A stretch of DNA of 64,000 nt. Origin: Liquidambar formosana (Eukaryota > Streptophyta > Magnoliopsida > Saxifragales > Altingiaceae). The notes beneath the pieces are model-generated. The model did not search any database and was not told the origin of the DNA. It was given only the letters and a program-made list of their open reading frames with translations. The number at the start of each line of letters is the position of its first letter. The first letter of the stretch is position 1. The stretch lies in NCBI GenBank assembly GCA_039720395.1, contig CM077831.1:3142003-3206002 (forward strand). Reading direction: 5' to 3'. The translations under genes and the position numbers were made by a program. Positions 34,270-44,949 of the stretch are shown here, in pieces.

Positions 34270-34672
34270 GGGAATGGCTATTGCAACCCCCCATTCTTAT
34301 CACCCCACCCCCATTCTTTAGGTTTTTAAGTTTTTATGCAAAATATAAAAGGTTTTTATGAAAACTGGCCATGATGTCCCCTAGAAAATATCATTTTGAA
34401 TAACTTTGCAAAAGAAAGTTTTTTCTAAATCTATCATTTAAATATACTTTTTAGCCATTTATAGCCTTTATTTCATTTTTTGCCAAAAAGTCTACCTAAA
34501 CGATAGATTTTGGAAAAACTTTCTTCTGCAAAGTTGTTCAAAATGATGTTTTCTAGAGGATCAAGCGACCGGTTTTTGCAAAAACCTTTTATATTTTTCA
34601 TGAAATCTTAAAAACCAAAAAAAAAAAAAAAAAAAGGTAGGGTTATAAGAATGGGGGGTTGCAATAGCCGAT
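34270..34672. mobile_element. MITE of the same family, copy B, abutting copy A
   Basis: Starts GGGAATGGCTATTGCAAC directly after the right target duplication of copy A and ends GGGTTGCAATAGCCGATCA. Internal parts (AACATCATTTTGAATAACTTTGC near the left, TTCAAAATGATGTTTTCTAG near the right) mirror each other. A poly(A) run at about 34617-34635 interrupts the right arm. Confidence 0.85.
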
Positions 34673-34805
34673 CACGATTTTGGGGTCCATATATCATTTT
34701 TATATGGCCATTTAAACCCGTATAAAAATAATATATGGACCCTAAAATCGTGTTGGGCCACCACGATTTACCCCAAAATCGTGTTGCCCAACACGATTTA
34801 CCTGA
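34672..34805 (+). repeat. Third ATCGTG palindrome cluster, outside repeat R
   Basis: Two foldable pieces: GGGTCCATATAT...ATATATGGACCC (34682-34741), then TAAAATCGTGTTGGGCC, ACCACGATTT, AAAATCGTGTTGCCC and AACACGATTT. The motif is shared with repeat R but the neighbouring sequence is not, so the palindromes themselves are the conserved unit. Confidence 0.7.
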
Positions 34806-36909
34806 ATTTTTTCTTTTTTTTAAACTTGTGGGATTGGTGCATCAGAAGTCATGGGTTTGTAAACTTGTGGGGCCGGGTTTGTGTTTTTGGGCGTGGTGAT
34901 TCTGCCTTTTTTGTCTGTGATTCTTTCCCTTTTGTCCTTTTGGGCTGAATTGTACATGTGATGTGATAAATGCCATTATATAATTACCATATTTTTAGGG
35001 ACATTGTAGATAATTGTAAGGGTGGGTCTAAATTCATACTACCTGTTGTTTATATCTATACCCCCTCTTTAGTAAAAATGAGAAAAAAAATGTATGAGAA
35101 AAAAAAGTAAGGAGTGCGGATTTAGCCAAAAAAAAAAAAAAGTATGGATTTAAACCCACCCTAATTATAATTTAAATAGAAAGATCAAAACGTTTAAGAG
35201 GCTTTTCGGAGATATGAGATGGATAATGATACATAATTATAATTTAAGTAAAGATAGAAAAATATTTCAGAGGCTTTCTATATATGATTTGTTAACTAAT
35301 AGATTATCGGATTCATATTTTTAACTGATGGGATCATAATTTTCATATCATATCCTAATTATCGGATTCAGATCAAAATCCAATTCATTAACAAGTCTAG
35401 TTCTAGATTAAGAAAAAGGGTTTGATGTGGGTTGTGAAAAACTAAGTTTTTTTTTTTTCCTTTTTTTTGTTTTTTGTTTTTTTTTTTTCCTTTTAATATG
35501 AGTTTCTAAATAACTTATAAACTGAGCAAAATAACATGATCAAAATTAATATTTAATAAAAAGGATTTTATTCACTAAGAGATTAATTCCACATTCTTTT
35601 CTATGCTATTATTCCTGCATATTGACCTGATGCCATCTATTATTTCTTTATGCATTTGCTCACGTGATGTATCATATCCACATGTGCTTTTCAAATTTTT
35701 ACCCATTTCCATCAAGTTAGGAAAGTAGTCCGAATTACATATTACATTTTTGTATTCCATAAACAGTCTCAATGTCTTTGAAAATGTTTTATACAAAATG
35801 CATTGCTTTATTTAGCAGAATTTGTAGCATCAAAACAAACAATTAATCAGGTTACATTAACCATTTACTTCATGCCCAAAAAATCAAATAAAAAATCCGA
35901 TATAATTCCTTTTGTAAACAAAACATCCCAAGTTATCGACTTAAGAAAAATACCTGTACAACTCACATCACTATCCAATCACAATCTCATTTACCCATAC
36001 AAGATTCAGATTTCACTATAACATGCCTAATAAATCACATATCAAAAATATACTCCATCTCTTTAAACAGAACAAAATCCAATGAAAAATTCGGCATAAT
36101 TCCATCTGTAAACAGGACATCCCAAGTTATCGATTTGTCAATAAAACCTGTATAACTCAACTTCCAATTTATCAACTAGAAAAATATGAGAAATCTTTAA
36201 TATCTAAACTTAACAGAGAAATTAATATCAAATTAACCAATCATCATCATTAAGGATGGCAATGGGGCAAAGTGGGACCGGTTTTTTAATGCCCCATCCA
36301 GGAATTGATATGTGACTTTTTATCCCATCCCCACCCCAAAAACCGTTCGGGGTATTGCTTCTTTTAACCATCCCCACCCCAATAAGTACTTTAAACATGT
36401 AGATTAGTGGGCAAAATCCACAAACAATAAAAAGCTGTGTAAGGTCAACATAATGGCAATTCTCAATTTCTCATTCTCTGCATCGTATGGACCATAATCC
36501 AAAAAAAACCATGCGGCCACCATAAACAAAAATTGAAAATCAAAGAAATATAGCTCCAAAAAAATAGAAAAAAATCCCAAAATTTAAAATTTAAAACAAA
36601 AGTAGCTCCAGCAGATCCATAAAACTCACAAGTCTAACAAAAATTCCCAAAGCATAGCCTAAACAAAAATTAAAAATCAGAAAAATATAGCTCCAGCAAA
36701 ATAGAAAAAATCCCAAAGAAAAAAAGGTTTAAAACAAATGCAGCTCTAGGAAATCCATAAAAATCATAAATCTCCAACCAAATTTGTCGTCAAGAATCTT
36801 CAACTTTTAACATTGCGTGTAAGAAACCACGATTCTATGCCTGTCAAATAAAACAATGAAAAAATAAAGTGATTAGCACCACTAGTTATCAAGTGTAAAC
36901 ATACTCTCA

Positions 36910-36954
<45 letters not shown>

Positions 36955-37137
36955 TATACAAATGCGCAATGGATGTATTCCTTTTTACCCCATGCCCAAT
37001 GGATGCATGGGTTAATATACGCAACTTAATTCTAACTAGTCTACAAGAATATGAGCTTTTACTTCAAGATGACAAGAGGTAACAAGAAAATGACTATCCA
37101 GCAGTTCTTTTCTGAATAAAATAAAATAAAAAAATAT
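34806..37137. other. AT-rich intergenic DNA with local duplications
   Basis: No gene recognised. Imperfect duplicates include 35870-35960 against 36070-36155 (sharing ACATCCCAAGTTATCGA) and 36525-36635 against 36655-36765 (sharing AAATATAGCTCCA and ATCCATAAAA). GATGGCAATGGGGCAAAGTG at about 36254 with CATCCCCACCCC pieces to 36375 looks like a remnant of a hAT-related repeat. (TA)n at 36912-36952. Confidence 0.4.
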
Positions 37138-37475
37138 ACGAACTGGAGCTATGTACTCTTCAGTTCCAAACAAAGGAATTTGATGCGCGCATGGGCTTAG
37201 CCATAAAGATTGGAGCCTGTTGACCTTTCTGCTGTTTTTTCTTTTCATTTGTGTTGGGAATCAAAAGCTGCAACAGACACACCCATTAGATTTATGTGAC
37301 CATAAATCAATACTTTAAAGGCAAAAAATAACTTGGGTAAAATTTAGAAAATTAGATAATTGACACACCTGTGGTTTGCACAACGTCAAACATGACAAAT
37401 CAAAATCCATTAAGGTCACATGTCGATTGCTCTGGAGTAAAAAATTCTCGAGCTTTAAATCCTTGTAAATATTAA
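37138..37475 (-). pseudogene. PHOT1: Phototropin 1 kinase-domain fragment, two exons
   Basis: Phototropins are plasma-membrane blue-light receptors with an AGC kinase. The exon at about 37475-37369 reads IYKDLKLENFLLQSNRHVTL then MDFDLSCLTLCKPQ, ending at a CAG/GTGTGT donor; the kinase DFG is DFD here, as in true phototropins. After a GTTGCAG acceptor the exon 37267-37138 reads LLIPNTNEKKKQQKGQQ, PIFMAKPMRASNSFV and GTEEYIAP, with one extra T shifting the frame between SNSFV and GTEEY. LOV domains and the rest of the kinase were not found, so this is a fragment. Confidence 0.85.
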
Positions 37476-40400
37476 TCCAAAGTATATTGGAAATTTGTGT
37501 AAAATATATACCAAGAACCAGATTAAATGAAAATAGAAATAGTAATTTTTTTATAAAGAAGAATTAGAAAATAGCTCCTATTTAAGGTTGACAAGTTGAG
37601 AAAAAGAAATTATATATCTTCTCGAAAATTTGTATGCTAAATGGAATCAAGCCCTACAAAGTTCTCTAGTGCTTCTATTCTGATAGACTATTAATTTGTT
37701 GCAAAAGAGCGGTGAATTTAGATGGACCCTGAAATCAATTTTTAATGAAGACCACATATCTAGAATCCTAAGAAGCGCATAAAACACTTTATAGTCACTC
37801 ATCCTGAACCGTTTTAATGTATTACAAATTAGATTGAATAATTAGTTCTAAATCACCTTCCAAAATTGTTCTACATTCATATCAGGATGCTAGATTATAA
37901 GCTTGTGTTGTGTTTAAGCTTGAAGTAGGGGTGGGAGGTCAAACTTGGTTAGGCGCGGAAAAGGTCAAGTGGTCAAATATTACACCCAACTAATTAAAAG
38001 TTTACAGCACGAACTTTTATGCATAATTTCATAAAACTAAGTAAAAGGTTGTCTGTAAATCAGTTTAATTAGCGCTCAAGGGCATGATCCAGGCCCCACC
38101 TCAACAACTCAAGGCAAGGGGCACAAGAAAATATTGAAGGTTGTCAAAAATTGAAGTTATACACAAGACATAATATACATAACAGAAAAAGAGAACATAG
38201 AAGAAGGCACAGCATATTAGATTTGTAGCATATTAGAACATAGGTGATGCTAGGGCCAGTGCACCATGATAAAAAATAATCAAATATCACATTCTCTAAG
38301 TCATGATATGTAGCCTTAAAAAATTCCTATAAGCATTATGTATTTTGTACAAGATCAACATGGTAAGAGAAAAGTGAGGGAAACTTTATTGGATAAAAGA
38401 GCACACCACTTTCTCCATATCCTGCAGTGACTTTCAAGAGACCACTAAGATCAACACATCCATGATCATTTGCCTATATCAAAGAAAATGCAAGTGAGGC
38501 AACTCAAATAACATGACACATCACCTTACATCCTTACTCAATATGTTGATGGATATAACAATAAGAGTGAAAACAAGGTCTTGGGAGGAGTGAGCTGAAT
38601 ATGGTCCTAAATTTATTTTGTTGCACCAAGTGGCCTCTCTCAATGTTCAAACTTGTGCCCTTGCGTTTCGTTGCTCTAGAATTTTATCATTGCCTGATTA
38701 ACTTCATAATACTAAAACTTGATCAAATCATAATTAATTCACTACAAGCATCACCCTACAGCCACCACCGCCACATGTTAGCCCATTCTTACCACCAACA
38801 ACCACCATCACCACTGCCTGGCTGCCTCCAAACAACCATAATCACACTGCCTTTTCACCACACCACCAGTATCAATTTTAATCAAACATAACCAGTTCAC
38901 CACTATCATACCTTACTCAATCAAAATACTATTACTAACATGATCATGAAGATGTCCAGAGGAAGTCTCCTTCCCAAAAACAAAAAAGACCATGATAAAA
39001 TAGTGCTAGAAAATGTAATTAATTTAATCTCGGAAACAAAATACATCCAAATTCAAGTGAACTTCAATTGCACTAGAAAAGCACTCGTGAGAGTACTGAA
39101 TCAGCATGAAACATTTCTAGATGTACTTTTCTAGAATCTCCTATATTTTCCTCACACAAAAAGCAACCATGATATAAAAAAGGGAAAATACAAAATCACC
39201 TCACCTTCCGCTTTGAACCCATTTGATCTAGGAAAAGAAATCCATCCACATTCAATAGAATTTCTGAGCCTTTGTGAACATGAAGCATGAAATTTGTACT
39301 AATAGTTAAATCACTATTAATGCCTGACCTCATCACAAAAGCCCTCTTTCACTATTGTCCCATAACCCTTCTCTTTACTTCTATTTACATCAAGAACACC
39401 AATTACCTACAACACACACAATCAACCTTGAAAATATGGCCTATAGATGGGGAAAAAACCATCACAATAATAATAATTTTTTTTAAAAGATAAGTAATAA
39501 AAATTGATAAAATAGGCATTCAATACTTCTTTATAAAAACCAACACTTTCAATGGTATGCCATTCCAAGTGGCCATTGTGAGGAAATTCATAAACCTTGA
39601 ATTACAAGAACAGCAAAATTAACATGAAATGAGCAATAGAATATGAGAGATTAAACATATTGTGTCAATCTAAAATCAATCCCTTCTTTATTGTTACAAG
39701 CTACTCCATTAGGTAACATCAGAATCATAAAAAGATTTGACCATGAAGAAGAAAGTTGGGCTAAAACTTATACCAAATTGATATATTAAATGGCTAACAT
39801 AAATCAGTAAAATTTTAAAAATGTGAAGCAAATGGTCATCATCATAGAACAGTTGAGTTGTGTTCACATACCTAAATTGTATATCTAAAATATTAAATAA
39901 GTCAGACAACTCATTTTTCAATAGGTAAACTTTGCTTGAGTTAGGTTTCTGCCCAAGTTTTGTTGATAAAAGAGATTCTGAAGCAAGGTAAATTGGTATT
40001 TCACTATTAAAACTTATCAAACACCTGGTGCCAAGGTGATAAAATTTCCCATTCCATAATAGGAGTCAGAAAGTACAAATGGAACCAGCCAAAAAGTTCA
40101 CAAACCAGCCCTTAATTGATGAGTAAAGCACTTTTGGTCAAAACTGATGGATTGCCCATCTAGGGTTGTTACACCCACACCAGTCTAAGTCTGTAGACAG
40201 GAGTGGCATTCTTAATAAATTAATAGGTCTTTAGATAGTAAAAATACTAGATAATAGGTTTCCATAAATATTGCAAAACATCTTGTCAATAATTTGAGGT
40301 AGTACTTCATCTACCTAGGAAAATCAATGGAATTCTTGTCCGTACTCCGTCTATTGGTTGCCATGTACATGATGTGAGTTTAGGAAGTGAATTCAGAATC

Positions 40401-40995
40401 AAACAAATACAAGTAGTACATAAAGAATAAAACTTTCATCTCAGAATATATTAGTTGGAAAAGCAACAAAGGCACCAATGGAATTAATTAAAAAAAAAAT
40501 TCCCTGCATAACTCTTGGTCAATTAATTTAAACCAAGTCATGCAAACCAAAGCATAGTTTTAAGGTGCATAATTGCATATGCCAACCCTACCTGCATACT
40601 AATTAAGCAGCGTGTCATATCCAAACCCCATTCAAGTTTAAAAAATAAATAAATAAAACAAATAAAAAATTTGTAACTAGGAGTCAGCGAGACACAAACA
40701 AAATTTGTAATGTGATGTTCCTAGCTATGTTCCCATTATTTGACCAAATTTTGTTTGTTGGCCAGCTTTTTGATTTTTATTTTTAACTGTACATTTTGAC
40801 TTACCAAATCAAACAAAATTAGGATTGGGTTTTGGGCAGTGTGAGTCGTATAAGGTGGCTGGAGGAAAAACATAAGCAATCAAAACACTGTACTTTTGAC
40901 TTAGTGGTGTCACCATTATGGATTGGATTTAAATAATTCTCACCAACTCAGAAATTGAAGCCTTAAGGCAATGAGGACTGTAATCTATGAAAACC
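37476..40995. other. AT-rich DNA, no gene identified
   Basis: Two minus-strand stretches have exon-like edges but no family I know: one ending at about 39205 with GCGGAAG/GTGAGG (translation includes VDGFLFLDQMGSKRK) and one at 39900-40015 ending in TTTAG/GTATGT. A His/Pro-rich frame at 38601-38891 follows CCACCACC repeats. I would not call any of these genes on sequence alone. Confidence 0.35.
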
Positions 40996-41132
40996 AAATT
41001 GACTATGGCACTTGTTCTCTCCTCCTGAACAAAAAAAGGGGAATTTGAGTCCTTATGTTCATCAGACATAGATTTTAGTGTAGTCCCCTACCTAGCCCAA
41101 AAAAATAAAAAATAAAAAATTGACTATGGCAC
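40996..41132 (+). repeat. Short retroposed segment with 16-bp target duplication
   Basis: AAATTGACTATGGCAC occurs exactly at 40996-41011 and 41117-41132. The 105 bp between end in AAAAAAATAAAAAATAA. Direct repeats plus an A-rich tail indicate retroposition of a truncated SINE or other RNA; no pol III boxes are complete. Confidence 0.75.
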
Positions 41133-41711
41133 CATTCCTTTCCAAATCAAATCAAAATTGCCTTCACCCAACAACCCATAGAAGAATTTAGAATCCTCAA
41201 TCTCAAATGACAGAAATGTGAATTATGAATTTTTTTGTCTAATACGAAGTATGTGAATTTAGAATCCTCAATCTTATCTTTTCTTTGTCTAATACGAAGT
41301 ATGTGAATTTTTTGTATTATTATTATTTAAATTATATGTTATTTTATAGGTCCACTTATTGTATATTGTGAATTTCTATTTCAAACTCTAGAGCTCAAGC
41401 CATTGTCGTCGAGGTACTTTATTCTTTTCCTTTGAAGCTCACAGCCAGGACACTTTTTTTTTCAGTTTTTTTTTGGATCAGCAACAAAGAATAAATTTTA
41501 TTAATGAGAAGGAACAAAAAACAGGGAGGACAAGAAGTCCACCAATCAAAAAGGAAAGACAATTTTTATTGCAAGAAAAAATTCCCTTGTCAAAAAGGTT
41601 TTTGCTGTCAAATTGGGCCTATTTGAAGCAAGCAGAATGGGAATTTAAGCCTTTCGTCAGACTACTTGAACTTGGCAGGCCTTTTGCTAACCTGCTCAGG
41701 AGGTTGAGACC

Positions 41712-41761
<50 letters not shown>
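41712..41761. repeat. (GA)n microsatellite
   Basis: About 25 GA units. It creates Arg-Glu and Ser-Leu pseudo-frames on the two strands (41473-41820 and 41619-41921). Confidence 0.95.
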
Positions 41762-41763
<2 letters not shown>

Positions 41764-42011
41764 GTCTTGACTCTTGATACACTTTCTCCTAAAACGACCT
41801 TAATACACATCGAGGTGTGAAGCATTGAAATCATTAGAACAAGTAGTTTCATTTGCACAAAGAACATCAAGCACATAATGGACAATTGAAAACGAGTGAA
41901 CATTTCCCCCAGTTCTATCAAAGTCGCTATGAAAACTAAAAGAAATTCTCATAACAAAATGAAAGTCACAACAAAATGAAAGCCGCCGCTAAGACATCCC
42001 TTACTAAGCAC

Positions 42012-43387
42012 CAAATGGTTTCGTCCCTGAGTAGTCCACTACTTATTAAGCTTGGTTTGTCTTTGAGTAACCATTTGCCTGCTTAGCGTCTATGATTCAA
42101 AATTCAGTGGTACCCATATTTTATAGAATTATCAACCCTAGTTCTTATTGTTGAGATTAACACAGGAACTAAAGAAATCAACTTTCAATAATACTCATGA
42201 AGGCATAATGAATTTTTTTTTACAGATTATGCATACAATGTTTCAACCAACAAGCATTCCAACCACAAAGGGGATATATATATATATATATATATAATTT
42301 GATCCAATATTCACCCACAAAAAATAAAATAAAAGAAACATACCTAGGTTTCGAGGGGTAAGGATCTGCCGACGGCCGAAGTCGGAGTGTGCCGACAGTG
42401 AGGGGGATCGGGACTCGAGAGAGATCGAGCAGGGGCAGGGAGCGCCGTTCAGCTGACGGGAGAGAGGCTCGTCGCCTCACGTGAGCGGATCTGAGAGCAA
42501 ATCGGTGAGTGGATGAGGGAGAGAGATGGGAGGGAGCGAAGCGCCATCCCACCGATGGGGGAGAGGCTCGCCGATGAGTGGATCTGAGAGTCGATGGGGA
42601 AGAGAAAGATAGGAGAGAACGCGAAACCTCCGTCCAGCCAATGAGGAAGAGAGATAGATAGGGGATTCCGACGACTGGCGGGGTGGAGCGCCGTCCAGCC
42701 GACGGGGGAGAAGCTCGTCGCCGGCAGTGCGTGGATTTGAGAGTGAAAGAGAGGAGGGAAAGAGGAGAGAGAGAGCGGGGGTGGAGAATGAATCTCAGAT
42801 CTAAAAATTTGGGGGAAAGAGGAATGAATACCAAACGCAGTGTTTTACCCCAAAATCGTGTTGGGCCACCACGATTTTGGGCTTTACATACACACCCTAT
42901 ACGGTCTGAGGGGTGTATAGAAATAGGCCAAACACTAAAATCGTGGTGGCCCAACACGATTTTGGGCTTCACATACACACCTTATACGGGCTGATTTGGG
43001 CGTATAAAAATAGGTCAAAATCGTGTTGGGCCAACACGATTTTACAAAATCGTGTTGGGCCAACACGATTTTACAAAATCGTGTTGGCCTATCACGATTA
43101 ACCATAGAAGTGGAAATAAGTTATATTTTACCATAATTGTTGAAATAACTTGGTCAATGACCGTACAATAGGAAATGCCTCGAGGGCCTTACGTGTGAGT
43201 GTTTGGAGAAGAAAGGAAGCAAAAAAAAAAAAAAAAAAAAATCAGAAATTGAAAAATGTAGAAAACAAAGCTTACTAGTACGCCGGCAGTGAGGGTCACA
43301 CAGTGGAGAGCTTCGATGGCAGTGAGACGATGGTGTTCTGAGATGGGGGAAGGTCACACGGTGTGAGGGTTTGAAGAGAAGAGAGGA

Positions 43388-43431
<44 letters not shown>

Positions 43432-43790
43432 CAGAGGATTGTTCATCTTACCAGTTCGCCGGCGATGAGAATTGTGGAAATGGCATGTCTCGCCGGCGAT
43501 GCAAAGGTCTTCACTCCTGACAAATACGCCGGTGAGCTTCTGCCAGGTGGTGTCGAGTGGTGTGCGAGTGGCTATGTATGCGAGCTTCAGGGTGAAGAGA
43601 GAGGAGCGATGTGCGAGCTTCACGATGGGCATGGCTGTGTGTGCGGGCAATTCTTTTGGCTGAATTGGTTTGAAATGTGTTTTGGTTTGAAAACACAGCT
43701 CTCCCTCGCCATTCGAGGCTAGCCATGACGTGATAGGACCTGCAATGCCTGAAAAAGCAGCCTGCAATGTACCAACTCCAGGTCAAATGG
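42012..43790 (-). repeat. Dispersed repeat R, copy 2 (uninterrupted)
   Basis: In reverse complement, 43571-42012 matches R copy 1. At 43195-43175 the sequence runs straight through the site where copy 1 holds the inverted-repeat element, and at 43571 through the site of the copia insertion, so it is the empty-site reference for both. Sequence from 43572 to about 43790 is R beyond the copia break and has no partner in the window. A 252-residue minus-strand frame (42978-42220) spans the palindromes and the Arg/Ser/Pro-rich part; a coding function is doubtful because copy 1 breaks the frame. Poly(A) runs at 43219-43241 and 43391-43429. Confidence 0.75.
42850..43105 (-). repeat. Palindrome cluster in R copy 2
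   Basis: Contains two perfect 13-bp-arm palindromes AAAATCGTGTTGG/G/CCAACACGATTTT in tandem at about 43017-43074, separated by ACA, plus asymmetric variants at 42853-42880 and 42939-42964. The number and exact form of units differ from copy 1, so the cluster expands or contracts. Confidence 0.8.
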
Positions 43791-43891
43791 AAGGAGCAAT
43801 CCCAGCCATTAGATTGGCCTTTAAAGCCATGAACGGCGAGGATTAGCTAAAACTGATATATCCTATATCAGCTGAAGCTGATAGGAACAAA

Positions 43892-43892
43892 C

Positions 43893-43932
<40 letters not shown>
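43892..43932. repeat. (CT)n(AT)n microsatellite upstream of the small gene
   Basis: About 13 CT units followed by AT units. It lies between repeat R and the small gene. Confidence 0.9.
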
Positions 43933-44286
43933 GGTGTGGATTAGTTAAAATGGTTACGGAAATAGTCCCTCCCTTAAAATTAATTAAAATTGACTTATAC
44001 TACCATCCATTGACTTCCAGCTATCCACCACCGTCCGATTTTCCTTTACTGCTAAATCTCGTCTGTCCAATTTCAACCACTCACTTATAAATTCAGCTGC
44101 ACGCGACTCAGTTTCCTTATTACTACAAGGAGCTCGTCCCTTTCCTGGTCCGGTATTGGGTTCCCTGCGTTGTGTGGACTCCGAATTCGGTCAAAGGTTT
44201 TCGATCTATGGCGCTCTCTTTCTTGTTAAATTAAACTAATTAACCGTAATCGTAGCTTGTACACTCATCATATGTTTGCATTGCAG

Positions 44287-44649
44287 GTTGAGCTATTAGA
44301 GCATTTGCGGAGCGAGATGTCAAATATCATAACTATTGACGGTGGATTATCACTGGAGGAAGAGTCGGATTTTTCTCAAGGTAATTCTATATCTGGGCCT
44401 CAACCTCAAGTACCGGTTAATCCCCCTGCTGGTAATGAGTTAAGGGTTAAAAAGGATGCTACTTTGAAGAAGAAGGCGAAATTCGCACAAGGTCATAAAT
44501 CTAAATATACAGCTCAACCTCAAGTAGTACCGCCTACTCCCGAACCTCCGAAGCCTGAAGTTGAAGATGTCGAGAAGAGTACCGTCTCCATCGACGGAGC
44601 TCCTGAGCCTCCAAGAAATTGTGTTGGTCATAGCTCCGATAGTGAATAA
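44287..44649 (+). CDS. Small unidentified protein, second exon
   Basis: After TTTGCATTGCAG an exon opens with VELLEHLRSEMSNIITIDGG and runs to TAA at 44649, about 120 residues from the acceptor. The protein is hydrophilic, with SISGPQPQVP, a Lys-rich centre (VKKDATLKKKAKF) and a Pro/Glu-rich tail (PPTPEPPKPEVEDVE). No signal peptide, membrane segment or known domain is visible. An upstream first exon is likely: 44105-44225 has a leader-like segment with ATGGCG at 44209. AATAAA at about 44895 could be a poly(A) signal. The exon, intron end and 3' flank recur in inverted, frameshifted form at 63.3-63.8 kb, which supports a real gene family. Function unknown. Confidence 0.55.
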   Translation, partial: VELLEHLRSEMSNIITIDGGLSLEEESDFSQGNSISGPQPQVPVNPPAGNELRVKKDATLKKKAKFAQGHKSKYTAQPQVVPPTPEPPKPEVEDVEKSTVSIDGAPEPPRNCVGHSSDSE

Positions 44650-44949
44650 CCTTATAAAATTCCGTAAGGGAGAACATATACCTTGATCGGTGTATGTGAA
44701 TTTAAACTCGCCGGTTCACTATTGTGAAAGAAATGTTTGGAGGAGGACGACATATATATGTGTGTTTCCCTTGGTCCTTCATTTGAGTCTGCTTTTAAAT
44801 TCCTGCTGGGCTCTGTTATTCTGTGGGTTAGCGTCGGATCGGTGACGTTGTTTTGTGAGTTGGGGGCTGTTATGTTATCTTTATTCGGTATAATAATAAA
44901 CCAATTAATGAAATGGATAATTTCGTTTAATTTATGATCTGTTTCTGGG

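Noticed and set aside
36800..37024. Frame with a long Tyr-Ile run
   Set aside because: It is a translation of the (TA)n microsatellite.
38601..38891. His/Pro-rich 96-residue frame
   Set aside because: It is driven by CCACCA repeats, with no splice context or family match.
41473..41921. Arg-Glu and Ser-Leu repeat frames on both strands
   Set aside because: They are translations of the (GA)n microsatellite.
42220..42978. 252-residue minus-strand frame in repeat R
   Set aside because: It crosses the palindrome cluster and a low-complexity Arg/Ser/Pro region, and the equivalent frame is broken in R copy 1, so it is more likely an untranslated GC-rich leader than a protein.
43354..43786. Overlapping frames on both strands near 43.5 kb
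   Set aside because: They lie in repeat R next to poly(A) runs, have no domain, and the matching part in R copy 1 is not open.
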